The notes: generated from the letters alone by a model not told the origin. Positions 52,871-61,780 are shown, numbered from the stretch's first letter. The stretch: DNA of 64,000 nt from Pseudomonas sp. MF4836 (GCF_002018875.1 NZ_MVOL01000014.1:154177-218176); one strand, 5' to 3'. Translations and numbers: made by a program.

Positions 52871-53164
52871 TCAATCGAAATAAACCATAACCCACCAGGC
52901 AACAAACCCACTTAACGCGACTGTATGGACAATGAGTAAATCGCGTACACCTATTGGTCTGTCGGAAACTAACCAGTAGGCGATGACCAACGGATAGGAA
53001 ACCAGACAGGTAACGCCTAAAACAGCCATCGCCAGCACAAATCTGAGGTCAGTTAAAAAGCCGGGTGGACTGGCCAAGCAGCCAATGAAAGCTACTGCGC
53101 CCAATGAAGCAACGATTATCAAAAACGCTATGATCACTCGCTGCGCATCAGTCTGATACTCCAT
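52871..53164 (-). CDS. Small membrane protein, unknown function
   Basis: The ATG ending at 53164 gives 97 residues; a start 3 codons upstream is also open. Three hydrophobic segments (about 8-28, 37-63 and 72-94) are separated by short charged loops. No family recognised. Confidence 0.55.
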   Translation of the reverse strand: MEYQTDAQRVIIAFLIIVASLGAVAFIGCLASPPGFLTDLRFVLAMAVLGVTCLVSYPLVIAYWLVSDRPIGVRDLLIVHTVALSGFVAWWVMVYFD

Positions 53165-53358
53165 AACTCTCAACTTTCAATCCTTTAAAGGGGGGGGCTT
53201 GATCGCCGGCCATGATATCGCAGCCAGCGTTCAATAAGTGCCGAACGTAATACCAGATCTGTTGCAGGGGGCCAGGGGCAATACAAAGGCGTATGCAAGA
53301 GGATGCCGCGCCGGCACTAAGTAAAAAACCTCAAATTAACCCCTGAATGACAACTTGC

Positions 53359-54504
53359 TCAAAGCGCCGCATAGACGAGGGATGATAGCCGGCTAGGTCG
53401 AGGATCGATCATCGTATGGCTGCCCGAGGTCGTGGTGACAAAACCAAAACTCACTTGCCTTTCGGGATCGGCGAAACTTATCGGACCGCCAAGCCCGATA
53501 TGACCAAAGGTGCCTGGGCCCATTGCGTGGGAAGCCGCTGGATCGAGTTGCTGCTCCAGCATGCAGCCTAATCCATAACGCATTGGGCGCATCCATATCC
53601 GATCCATGCCATGACTGTGCTCTCGAGTGAATTCACTCAGCAGTTCACGGCTGATGAAGTTTCCCGCCATTAATGCACTGTAGAAACCGGCCAAGCCGTG
53701 AGCCGTGCCATGTCCGCACACAGCCGGCTGCCGATAAGCCCACCAGCGAGGGTCACTGGTCCGTTTAGGCACCATTCCGGGATTGGTGAAGGCGTATGTC
53801 GCGATATGCGATGGCTCGCTTTTCAGCACTGTTCGCAGCGCTTGCGAGTAGGGATCACCGACTCGGCCCGTGGCATTGTCGAAACGAGCGATACGATGAA
53901 AGTGTTTCTCGTCCACGCCAAGGTGAACGTCGAGGTCATGGGGGTCCAGAATCTCTTCGTGGATAAAGACACAGGGGTCTCGTCCGTCCACACGACGAAT
54001 CAACTCACCGAGAATCCAGCCAAAGGTAGTGGTGCCGTACCCCAGGTCTGTGCCCGCTTCCCACCAAAGCGGCTCGGCCTCCAGGACCCGTACCATGTGC
54101 TCCCAGTCATACATCATGGCGTTATGGTCGGGGGCTCGCAGCGCCGGCAGGCCCGCGGTGTGGTTCATCACCTGACGCAGGGTGACCTTTGCTTTCCCGC
54201 TCTGGGCGAATTCAGGCCAGTAACACGCCACAGGCGCATCCAGCTCCAGCTTGCCCTGCTCAACCAACATCAGAACGGCCACCGCAACATAGGGCTTTAT
54301 AACGCAAAAAGTATTGGCCAACGTATCGCGCGTCCAGGGCTTAGTACCCTCTTGATCCGCCATGCCGGCCCACAGGTCGACGACCACCTCTGCGCCTACC
54401 TGCACGCAGAGCCCGGCCCCACGCTCCTGCGGATCATCAAATATGTCCTCGAAGGCCTGCTTGACCGCTTCGAACTGCTTCGCACACATCCCTTGCGCTT
54501 TCAT
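53359..54504 (-). CDS. Beta-lactamase-fold hydrolase with Cys replacing the catalytic Ser
   Basis: From the ATG ending at 54504 the protein has 381 residues, normal for EstB-like class C family hydrolases. The S-x-x-K motif reads C-V-I-K (Cys67-Lys70): the codon is TGC. Other family features are intact: L-W-A-G near 45, N-H-T-A-G-L-P near 114, the second-motif tyrosine in G-Y-G-T-T-T near 156, G-T-A-H-G-L-A-G near 271 and F-G-H-I-G-L-G-G near 340. No signal peptide is present. The fatty-acid desaturase lies 191 bp upstream on the same strand. It may be a thiol esterase or a ligand-binding relative. Confidence 0.8.
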   Translation of the reverse strand: MKAQGMCAKQFEAVKQAFEDIFDDPQERGAGLCVQVGAEVVVDLWAGMADQEGTKPWTRDTLANTFCVIKPYVAVAVLMLVEQGKLELDAPVACYWPEFAQSGKAKVTLRQVMNHTAGLPALRAPDHNAMMYDWEHMVRVLEAEPLWWEAGTDLGYGTTTFGWILGELIRRVDGRDPCVFIHEEILDPHDLDVHLGVDEKHFHRIARFDNATGRVGDPYSQALRTVLKSEPSHIATYAFTNPGMVPKRTSDPRWWAYRQPAVCGHGTAHGLAGFYSALMAGNFISRELLSEFTREHSHGMDRIWMRPMRYGLGCMLEQQLDPAASHAMGPGTFGHIGLGGPISFADPERQVSFGFVTTTSGSHTMIDPRPSRLSSLVYAAL

Positions 54505-54695
54505 GCTAAGACTCCTCGTATTTGAAGTGTTGCCTTGATACTTGCCAAACTTGACCATCATCAAATCTGCCAGGCGATAAGAAATATCCCGCCGCCTGGC
54601 AGACCAGTACTTAAGTAACAACACGCTCTTGGACTGTAAAAGTTATGGCTTATCGGCGGCGCCCGCCATCAAGCAGATAATGTTTATGGGAGAAC

Positions 54696-55766
54696 TCACC
54701 CCCGCGACCGAGTTTGAGAGTGCGCCATGGAAAAACGGTTGGCTCGCTTGTAGGTGCCGAAGTCATTGAATCTGACACCGGCCTGCGCCATGACTTTATG
54801 AGCATAAGGTGCCGTCATCTGGCGAAGATAGAACGGGTCTCTCACAACAAAGTGGTGAATACTGTGAGTACTACCGAAGTTGAAACAGAACATTTGAAAT
54901 GGCCATAACCACCAAGGGTTCATCACCTGAGTTTGCTGCAATGCATTACGCGGAGCAACATCACCATAATAGTGCATATTTGAACTTATAAAAAACAGGC
55001 AGAACTGCCGTATCAAATTTGGAGCGATCAGAATAACGACCACGCTATTGACGACATCCATAATCGCCAATGTTGCAGCAGAACTGTGAACCTCCTGTCC
55101 CATGACTGACCCAAGCCAGACATAAAGGTGGTAGCCGAGGAACACATACCAGCATCCCCAATACAAAAGTCCGAAAGGCGTATTGAGCCGAATAATCTTG
55201 CCTAACAATTTTACCTTTTGCCGCCATCCTGGCGCGAAAACCGCATTTAGAAAACCAAATACAAATCCATCCATCAGTTTCAATAACCGTAGTATTCCCC
55301 ATGGGCTACCACTGGTCGTGATCCATGCTTCAACATCCGAGTCAGTTCCGGACTCCTTATGATGATGAAAATGCAGACTGCGTCTCAGCCAGGGACTGGG
55401 CATCCCCGGCCGAGCCAGCCAGCACATAAACATCATGACGTTATGGGCCAGCGGTTGCTTTCTGAAATAAAGGCGATGAATCAAATCATGTTCGATTTCA
55501 TGAATGAATGAAGTCAGCAGCGCATTGATCAAAATACAGCTCCATCCTGGGATAAAACCCTTTATGTAGAGCCCTCCCGTGACGATCATCCCTACTAGGG
55601 AAAACGCCATGACACTCGCACCCAGAGCATTCTGATACTGCAAGATCGGATAACGCTTGCGTAGCTCATTTCCATGTTCGGTAATTCTCCGAGTTACATG
55701 ATCAATCTTTTCCTGATCGGTATTTAGGCGATCAATTTCGATGGCTTTTTCCAAGACCTTCATCAA
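54696..55766 (-). CDS. Fatty-acid desaturase
   Basis: A 356-residue membrane protein with three histidine boxes: H-E-I-E-H at 89-93, H-F-H-H-H at 132-136, and H-S-I-H-H near 305. These bind a diiron centre that inserts a double bond (or sometimes a hydroxyl) into an acyl chain. Four membrane segments lie at about 47-67, 72-90, 190-215 and 235-260. The gene is AT-rich compared with its neighbours. A 16-bp palindrome lies about 90 bp upstream. The hydrolase downstream may release or transfer the modified acyl group, which is speculation from proximity. Confidence 0.9.
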   Translation of the reverse strand: MMKVLEKAIEIDRLNTDQEKIDHVTRRITEHGNELRKRYPILQYQNALGASVMAFSLVGMIVTGGLYIKGFIPGWSCILINALLTSFIHEIEHDLIHRLYFRKQPLAHNVMMFMCWLARPGMPSPWLRRSLHFHHHKESGTDSDVEAWITTSGSPWGILRLLKLMDGFVFGFLNAVFAPGWRQKVKLLGKIIRLNTPFGLLYWGCWYVFLGYHLYVWLGSVMGQEVHSSAATLAIMDVVNSVVVILIAPNLIRQFCLFFISSNMHYYGDVAPRNALQQTQVMNPWWLWPFQMFCFNFGSTHSIHHFVVRDPFYLRQMTAPYAHKVMAQAGVRFNDFGTYKRANRFSMAHSQTRSRG

Positions 55767-55857
55767 TTCATCCTCTGCTTGCGTCGGGGAAGTACCAGCT
55801 TCGTCAAGCCGGCCAAGTCAATTGTTGCAGCTATAAACAGTACGCATTGAAATTCAC

Positions 55858-55873
55858 CGCGTGAATTCACGCG
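55858..55873. promoter_or_regulatory. 16-bp perfect palindrome upstream of the desaturase
   Basis: CGCGTGAATTCACGCG, preceded by a partial copy (AATTCACCGCG). It is in the AT-rich 318-bp region between the divergent desaturase and recombinase genes; a regulator operator is plausible. Confidence 0.6.
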
Positions 55874-56084
55874 CATCATTCAAGAAATACGAAATCGACT
55901 GCTTGCCAAAAAAAAGTTGCCAGAATCATTCCAAGCTTTAAAATGATAAAACAAGTTAAATTCTTTGCAACTGTGTATTTTGGGTAAGCTCAGCGTTACA
56001 GGTATTTGTGTAAGGATTTAATAATTTAGTTACAGTTTGCATAAGTATAAAACGACTGCGTACAAGTATTGCCAAGGAGGCACC

Positions 56085-56648
56085 ATGAGACTGCATCGCA
56101 TCAAATATTTCCGGCTCTCTCTACAAGAACCCGAGGGCACCGTAGAGAAAATAACCAGCCATGATGTATTTGACGCCATGTTTTGCGATGAACCCGCAGA
56201 CAATGCCGTAAATCGCGCAGGCCTCGAAAGGCTAATCCGCTACATACAGTGCGGAGATACTGTGGTAGTGGACAGCATGGCAACGCTCACCTCCAGTACC
56301 GAGCAGTTGTGCACCATCATTCGCCGGCTGATTGAAAAGCAGGTAACACTAGAGTTTTTGAACGAGAACCTGATTTTCCGGCATGACTGCCTTGAAGTTG
56401 TGGAGCCCATCATCGCGGTAATGGAGCTGCTCGCAGAGTTCGAGCGCGCTGCTAGAAGGGAAAAACAGGCAGTCGGAATTGCTACCGCAAAAAACCGCGG
56501 CTCTTATAGAGGTCGCAAGAAGAAACTGTCGGACAATCAGGTTGTAAGTTTAATTGACCGCGCCTGCGCTGGAGAAAGCAAATCTAAATTGGCGCGTGAC
56601 TTTGATATCAGCCGTCAGACGCTTTATCGATACTTGAGATCTACATAG
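56085..56648 (+). CDS. Serine-recombinase-like protein lacking catalytic arginines
   Basis: AAGGAGG precedes the ATG at 56085. The 187-residue protein follows the Tn3/gamma-delta resolvase layout: K-Y-F-R-L-S-L near the start keeps Arg10 and Ser12; N-R-A-G-L-E-R-L keeps the next Arg; E-F-E-R keeps the later Glu-Arg; and a C-terminal basic linker and helix-turn-helix (S-K-L-A-R-D-F-D-I-S-R-Q-T-L-Y-R-Y) is intact. However, the D-R-L-x-R motif is replaced by A-T-L-T-S, so the residues corresponding to Asp67, Arg68 and Arg71 of gamma-delta resolvase are lost. It may act as a DNA-binding regulator of the divergent desaturase. The gene is AT-rich. Confidence 0.8.
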   Translation: MRLHRIKYFRLSLQEPEGTVEKITSHDVFDAMFCDEPADNAVNRAGLERLIRYIQCGDTVVVDSMATLTSSTEQLCTIIRRLIEKQVTLEFLNENLIFRHDCLEVVEPIIAVMELLAEFERAARREKQAVGIATAKNRGSYRGRKKKLSDNQVVSLIDRACAGESKSKLARDFDISRQTLYRYLRST

Positions 56649-57076
56649 AGGCCTCTGCAGGCACTTACTGATTCGATACCTCTTTCGTGATTTTTTTGAA
56701 TTTCGGCTTTTCGCCGGCCGGTGCATCGTAGACACCTTGGAGCGGACGCCTTTGGCCGAAAGTCACCGGTCATGGCTGAACGATTTCACCGCCTGGGGTA
56801 TCAACTCGGTACGACTATCAATCGGGTTCTACGGATGGGGACTCGTCCCCTACCACCGAATGCCGAAGCCGCTTCAAGCGAGCAAAATCCGCCTTTTTGC
56901 GCATCGGAAATGGTGTGCAGCAGTCTCTGACAGTGCCGGGGTTTCCCAATTTTTACCTTAAGTGGTTTCGTCCTTATGGCCGCTATTATCTAGTACCAAA
57001 AAGGGCACCGCCGCGTTGGCGGAAGGGGAAAGGTAGGTACTGAAATCCAATTAGTGGCTGGATGCATGTACTTTCC
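56649..57076. other. Spacer, remnants and flank of the repeated family
   Basis: No confident gene. A plus-strand frame from 56737 (S-W-L-N-D-F-T-A-W-G-I-N-S-V-R) may be a remnant. Near 56750 is GGCCGAAAG, which recurs in other spacers. The right end (from about 57037) matches the flank near 28099. Confidence 0.35.
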
Positions 57077-57709
57077 TCATTTGTCCAGATTCAGTACATG
57101 GTGCATCCGTAAGCCAATTATTTCCCGCAACCACGCAGCATGAAACTCCATGTCTTCCAGAGAAGTGCCCTCAGCCAATCGATATTCAACCTCCTTGCCC
57201 CTCGGCCCCTGACACACGACGCTAAAATAACCATGACGGTCATAACTGGCTAACACGTAAGGGCTGATACAAATAATGTCGCTAAATGGCACCTGCACTT
57301 CGGTGGGCTTACGACCGCGCCGGGTGACCGTGAGGGTAAGCAGTTGCTGGTTTTCGTCGAACGTGAAGGCCAGCACTCTAGCGGCAGAAGAGATCCACGC
57401 GAAGACCAGCCCTATGAGCACAACAGAACCACACAGGAACTGGATGAGCGACGACGTTGTGAGGCTAGAGCCATCGCTGCTCGGTTCACCTGGTATCGCT
57501 TCGAACCCCAGAAGGAGCAGTATTGTCAGCACTAAGCCTGGCAACAACCAAAGCACCACAAAGCTGAAACCCAAAACGGCCGCACCCGTGCTGCCAACGG
57601 TCAGTTGGTCCGGGCCGCGATGCCAAATAGGGGGGTGGGCGACGGGGCTGTCAGTGCTTGACGCGGCTAGAGGCGCTGCGGCGCGGTGAGGGGGACTTTG
57701 ACGAGGCAT
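57077..57709 (-). CDS. Two-helix membrane protein, repeat family copy C
   Basis: A 210-residue protein almost identical in layout and most residues to the product at 29345: H-P-P-I-W-H-R-G-P-D, two helices (about 42-66, 88-112), F-T-F-D-E-N-Q-Q-L-L-T-L-T-V-T-R-R-G-R-K, V-P-F-S-D-I. Matching DNA continues upstream to about 57790. The 28-kb separation of copies B and C in the same orientation indicates a dispersed duplication. Confidence 0.72.
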   Translation of the reverse strand: MPRQSPPHRAAAPLAASSTDSPVAHPPIWHRGPDQLTVGSTGAAVLGFSFVVLWLLPGLVLTILLLLGFEAIPGEPSSDGSSLTTSSLIQFLCGSVVLIGLVFAWISSAARVLAFTFDENQQLLTLTVTRRGRKPTEVQVPFSDIICISPYVLASYDRHGYFSVVCQGPRGKEVEYRLAEGTSLEDMEFHAAWLREIIGLRMHHVLNLDK

Positions 57710-58064
57710 CTAGCGGGTTCCAGGATGGCTGCGTAGACGGTACCACTACTACCAGACCGTCTGCCCCAGAATCATCAGGCTTTTTTCACTGCATTTCATC
57801 CGTTTCGCACTCACCTGCGGCATATCTTCTGCGCCCCATTGGACCATGTACCTGAGCTTTTTGGAGGCTAACATCTTCCAGAATTGCCATGAGTAGCACC
57901 TTGAAGAAGCCACGCTACTTCCCTTCCCCACCTTTTCATCCAAAGCCTGTTTCGACACATCCAAAAAAATTTGAACTGCTTTTGCCCGCACTCGCCTAAT
58001 GTTCAGCCTGTGAAAAATCTCACAGGCAATTTGCCAAAATCGGCATACCCGAGAGGTGGGCAAC
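57710..58064. other. Spacer before the lysine-rich gene
   Basis: The first 80 bp belong to the repeated family flank. The rest has no gene; minus-strand open frames here are the antisense of the lysine-rich gene. A promoter for that gene is likely but was not pinned down. Confidence 0.4.
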
Positions 58065-58304
58065 ATGGCTAAAGATGAGAAGAAAAGCAAAGGTGAAGCT
58101 TCGAAAGCCAGCAAGGAATTAAAAGACAAGAAGTCATCACCGGCAAAGAAATCAACTGCGGCTTCGGCTCTTTCGAAATCCTCTGAAAAGAAAGACAAGA
58201 AAAAAGACGTCGAACCAAAGAAATCTGCAAAAAAAACTGATAGCAAGCCAGAAAAAGCTAAGAAATCAGAGAAGGCGGAAAAGCCTGCTAAAAAGAAAAA
58301 GTGA
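58065..58304 (+). CDS. Lysine-rich, histone H1-like protein
   Basis: A 79-residue protein made mostly of Lys, Ser, Ala and Glu, with A-K-K-S and K-P-E-K-A-K-K-S type repeats and a K-K-K-K end. It starts at the ATG at 58065 after GAGAGGTG, and a strong terminator follows. The composition resembles AlgP or histone-H1-like tails, which bind DNA non-specifically, but there is no folded domain. Confidence 0.6.
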   Translation: MAKDEKKSKGEASKASKELKDKKSSPAKKSTAASALSKSSEKKDKKKDVEPKKSAKKTDSKPEKAKKSEKAEKPAKKKK

Positions 58305-58309
58305 AACCT

Positions 58310-58335
58310 GCTAGGGCTTTACGCCCTAGCTTTCT
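58310..58335 (+). terminator. Terminator of the lysine-rich gene
   Basis: GCTAGGGC and GCCCTAGC form a perfect 8-bp stem around TTTAC, followed by TTTCTC. It starts 5 bp after the stop codon. Confidence 0.8.
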
Positions 58336-58467
58336 CAAGCGGTGCGGCCTTTAAAAGCCCCGATACTCGTCGCGCGCCGCGCCGTATGGCTTTTACGTCT
58401 TCAGTTATTTGTCATGTTTGCTAAGGCGTTTTAAATCCTCACGAGGCTTTGCCCACTCAGCGGTCAT

Positions 58468-59529
58468 TCAATCGATATATTGAACTGCTTTTGCCATAAG
58501 GTTTGGGCGATCAAAGGTATCTATGGAGTCGATTTTTCCAAGCATCTCCTTAACCTTTGTTTTGAAGGTGTGGTTGTCCATATCGATCCAATAACGCGTT
58601 GGGCGATTGTTTTTTTCGTCGTATTCAGACGTGGTCGGATCTTGGCTCCGGTAGGGCTCATACAGTGGAATTTCAGGTAATGGACGTTGAATATCCATAA
58701 AATTTTGCAAGAAATCCCACAGCGCACATGGCTTCTGCGTCGTATTGTCAGGGGTTATCAGGGCACTCAGATTGATGGTAGCGGCACTGTAGCGATGAGC
58801 CAGTTGCAATCCATTCGTCGGTAATCCTTGGCGATCCGGCGAAGTTACGATATATGCATCGAACTCGTGAAATGGCGCAACTATGTCGTGGGTTTGACCT
58901 TGTGTTTTCACATCCGCGCTATTGAAAATAGTCACCTGTCCTGTAACACGGTTCAACTCCCATAGTGGACCGCCAGGAGGTCGGAACCAAACTCGCGGGA
59001 AGTAATTGACAATGACGCTGCTAACCAGCCAAGGGGGAAGTAGTATTTTTGAAACGAGTACGGTAATGGAGTTATTTAGCAGCTCTCTTATATTGAATCC
59101 CGCTGAATCCATTTCGAACAACCAATCAATCAAGATGCACAGTGGAAGGAGAATAATTAACCCCCACTTGCAAAACGTCCTAAGTGAGAGCCAAAACTGA
59201 GACCGGAAGGGCAACTGCGCGAATCGAAATCGCTCATGATCATATCGACAGTGCAGCTCCACGTCTTCGAATGGGCGTGGCACGTATTTCCCATTCGCTT
59301 TCATCTCAGCCTTTTCTTTCTCCCACTGCTCCCAAAAACGCATACTTTCTGGTTTTGGGTCCTCCATGATGTTGTCTGGAACCACATCCTGCGTGTAGCC
59401 CCAAGGCAAGCGGGTGCCGGTGAATTTGTGCAGGACACTTCGCTTTTCGGAGCCTGCCTGCAAGGGTATGCGGTCCGACCGGTAAGCTTCGTGAGAATAG
59501 TAGAGCTGTGGTTCAGCGGTTTTTGACAT
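58468..59529 (-). CDS. Membrane-containing hypothetical protein
   Basis: A 353-residue protein with a long hydrophilic N-terminus (F-W-E-Q-W-E-K-E-K-A-E-M, near 66-77), two hydrophobic segments at about 120-140 and 150-175, and a soluble C-terminal part (G-P-L-W-E-L-N-R-V-T-G-Q-V-T, near 186-199; W-D-F-L-Q-N-F-M). Proteins of this type often sit beside type VI secretion effector genes, as I recall, but no vgrG or effector is here. Function unknown. Confidence 0.65.
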   Translation of the reverse strand: MSKTAEPQLYYSHEAYRSDRIPLQAGSEKRSVLHKFTGTRLPWGYTQDVVPDNIMEDPKPESMRFWEQWEKEKAEMKANGKYVPRPFEDVELHCRYDHERFRFAQLPFRSQFWLSLRTFCKWGLIILLPLCILIDWLFEMDSAGFNIRELLNNSITVLVSKILLPPWLVSSVIVNYFPRVWFRPPGGPLWELNRVTGQVTIFNSADVKTQGQTHDIVAPFHEFDAYIVTSPDRQGLPTNGLQLAHRYSAATINLSALITPDNTTQKPCALWDFLQNFMDIQRPLPEIPLYEPYRSQDPTTSEYDEKNNRPTRYWIDMDNHTFKTKVKEMLGKIDSIDTFDRPNLMAKAVQYID

Positions 59530-59700
59530 GATCAGTCCTTGGTCGTGAGCTCGTCGACCCTGAACGGGCGGTTGATTTTGTCAAGGTCAATTGCGCACGT
59601 ATGGCTCAGTAGATGCACAGCTCCATTGCATCCGTGCACATTCGCTGTGCTTTATAAATTGCAGGGCTATCAGACGCTTTTTTTAGTTGATTACGGAAGT
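59530..59700. other. Spacer, left border of the tRNA-Cys island
   Basis: Contains the promoter side of the 58468-59529 gene and no ORF. Outside-to-inside transition at 59701. Confidence 0.4.
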
Positions 59701-59803
59701 GATTGCCCAAATCCCAGGCAATAAAAAACCCCGTAGATCATTGATCTACGGGTCTTTAGAGTGGGGGCCGAGGTTGGAATCGAACCGGCGTAGGCGGATT
59801 TGC
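59701..59803 (-). repeat. Attachment-site repeat: truncated tRNA-Cys 3' half plus terminator
   Basis: Repeats 63424-63527 with few changes: the tRNA-Cys 3' half up to the anticodon (59762-59803) and the downstream terminator and flank (59701-59761). Beyond the anticodon the match to tRNA-Cys stops. This is the expected product of tyrosine-recombinase integration at a tRNA anticodon loop. Confidence 0.9.
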
Positions 59804-60066
59804 GATTCATATAAAACCTCCATGTTTTCAGTAAGTTAATGAGGAATCGATTCCGCAAGCGCCCTACTCTAGCAAGACTGAAGCCCACGTCCTATAGGGG
59901 GTAGGATTTTGATTGCGGAACTGATTTCTTAGGGGCTTCGAATGGTCAAAAGAGGTCAGTCATGAGCTGCTGCTTTCAGCCAATCGCGACCCCGCTCCAC
60001 GACAACTTGGTTGCTCCCTCGATATTCTTGTGAGAGGTTTAAGTTTCGTTAATTTTTAGGAAGAAC
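59804..60066. other. Spacer inside the island
   Basis: No ORF of note. AT-rich, with ATTGCGGAACTGAT near 59917 resembling the ATTGCGGAAGCGAT motifs beside the right attachment repeat. Confidence 0.4.
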
Positions 60067-60549
60067 ATGGACATTCGATCGACGGAAGTAAAAGACTGGA
60101 TGCTTTTGAAGCAAGTTCGTCTCGCAGCCCTTTTGGACACACCAACCGCGTTTGGTGTGAGCTACCAGACTGCCGCCCAATACAGTGACGAACAATGGAA
60201 AGACAGAGCCTCGTCGACCGGAACTGAATTCTGGCTGGCCGTGAAGGACGATAAACCGGTTGGCATGATCGGTGCGGCATTCAGTGGCGCGAATCGCTAT
60301 AACTTGATCGGGATGTGGGTTGAACCTACTGCGCGAGGCTCTGGTGTGGCAGCTCAGCTGGTTGAGGCAGTGAAATCTCGCGCGATAGAGAAAGGCCATG
60401 ATCGTGTTTTTTTGGACGTCTCTCCCGACAATGCCAGAGCCTCAAACTTCTATCTGAACCAGGGGTTTTCGTTCATAGATGAATGGGAACCTTTAGAAAG
60501 TCATCCCCATATCATGGTTCAGACAATGCTCTGGACTATTCAAAGCTAA
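60067..60549 (+). CDS. GNAT-family N-acetyltransferase in the tRNA-Cys island
   Basis: A 160-residue GNAT protein: start M-D-I-R-S-T-E-V, M-W-V-E-P-T-A-R-G-S-G-V-A-A-Q-L acetyl-CoA loop near 83, and S-P-D-N-A-R-A-S-N-F-Y-L-N-Q-G-F near 120. AGGAA precedes the ATG. It is inside the direct-repeat-bounded island, so is part of acquired cargo. Substrate unknown; stand-alone GNATs in islands can be toxins or resistance enzymes. Confidence 0.82.
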   Translation: MDIRSTEVKDWMLLKQVRLAALLDTPTAFGVSYQTAAQYSDEQWKDRASSTGTEFWLAVKDDKPVGMIGAAFSGANRYNLIGMWVEPTARGSGVAAQLVEAVKSRAIEKGHDRVFLDVSPDNARASNFYLNQGFSFIDEWEPLESHPHIMVQTMLWTIQS

Positions 60550-60931
60550 CTGGCAAGCTCTTCTGCTGGCTGGCCGTTGTTTGCGGATGTCTGCTATCGG
60601 CCAAAAGCAGACGCTCATAAGCGCATTCACAACCTACAGCAACCCTTTAGCATAGAGTACTGTCACCTAAGTGTTGAGACGCAGGTATAACGACTTCTGG
60701 GTTGTAATCGGTTTATTTGAATGGAGTCTCGTGCGACGCTTGCAGCATCACCCTTTCCTTACATCACCTCTCGCTGCGCGCATGGACGCAGTCGCGATTA
60801 TCGTTAACTGCGGATTTGACAACAGTTAGCGCATATGGGTAAATCAAAAGCCTAGGGCAAAGATGCTTGCAGACTTATTTGATTTAAAATTAATTATTGT
60901 TCAGGGCTAAGCTTAGAGAGAATCAACTAAT
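60550..60931. other. Spacer with an intergenic repeat
   Basis: Near 60570-60615 is a GC-rich repeat containing TATCGGCCAAAAGCAGACGC. No gene is seen; the right half is AT-rich and presumably carries the promoter of the next gene. Confidence 0.4.
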
Positions 60932-61780
60932 ATGATTGTACTTCTGATCGCACTAATCTGTAGTCTTGTTGGTGTTTCGGGGCTCGCGCTCTATTTTTAC
61001 TTTCTATCTCGAGAAAAACAAAAAAACGAGAAGCAATTGATGCCGTTTGATTCAACGTTAGTAGCTTGGTGGGCGGCTGCTTTCGCCTTATTGATATGCT
61101 TTGCTTTTTTCATGCTTTTTGATCAGGATTTTGCCATTGACAACAATATTGGACAAATTGGTGATTTTATTGGAGGGCTAACCAATCCGATCTTAAGCTT
61201 TATCGCACTTCTGGTATTGTTGAGAACTACAATGATTCAGACGGCCGAAGCGAGAAAAACTGCTGACTTCCTAGAGCGTCAAATGAGATTTATTGAACGA
61301 GAAAAATTTGAGGGAACTTTCTTTCAAATTTTGGAAAGATTGGAAGCATATTGTGAAATCCATTACAGGCAGGCTGATAAAAATACCGGCGTTACAGAGG
61401 GAGATAAAATATCAATGAAGATTAGTGCGAATAATATCGCTCACAGCAAACTATCGTCGCGCGCACAATATCAAGCTGTAAAAGGGGTCGTGAGTGGCCT
61501 GCTAAATAACGACATCTGCATTGGATTAAATAATCGCGCTATTCGTGCCTTGCGACTTATCAATAATGCAGATATACCAGAACCATTAAAGCGATCTTTC
61601 TCTAGTTTATTGACTGATTCTTTGTATCCAAGCGAGCGAAAAATTTTAGCGCATTATTCTTTTTTTTATAATCGTAACGCACGAAGAATGTTGCGCGAGT
61701 GGAGATTTCCGAGACTCAAAGAACATGCGTTCGCCTCGACATTAACATTTCAATATTATTATAACGGTGTCAAAAATTAG
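60932..61780 (+). CDS. Putative phage abortive infection protein (putAbiC family)
   Basis: A 282-residue protein with three N-terminal hydrophobic segments (about 3-24, 43-62 and 78-100) and a helical C-terminal domain starting at F-L-E-R-Q-M-R-F-I-E-R-E-K-F-E-G-T-F-F-Q-I-L (near 112-133). The F-E-G-T-F-F-Q-x-L segment after N-terminal helices is characteristic of putative AbiC-type proteins that cause abortive infection during phage attack. The DNA is AT-rich, as for many defence genes. It lies between a GNAT gene and a RES-domain gene in the same island. Confidence 0.8.
   Translation: MIVLLIALICSLVGVSGLALYFYFLSREKQKNEKQLMPFDSTLVAWWAAAFALLICFAFFMLFDQDFAIDNNIGQIGDFIGGLTNPILSFIALLVLLRTTMIQTAEARKTADFLERQMRFIEREKFEGTFFQILERLEAYCEIHYRQADKNTGVTEGDKISMKISANNIAHSKLSSRAQYQAVKGVVSGLLNNDICIGLNNRAIRALRLINNADIPEPLKRSFSSLLTDSLYPSERKILAHYSFFYNRNARRMLREWRFPRLKEHAFASTLTFQYYYNGVKN

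Noticed and set aside
57749..58246. 165-aa Phe/Ser-rich minus-strand frame
   Set aside because: Antisense of the lysine-rich gene, which explains the Phe-rich composition.
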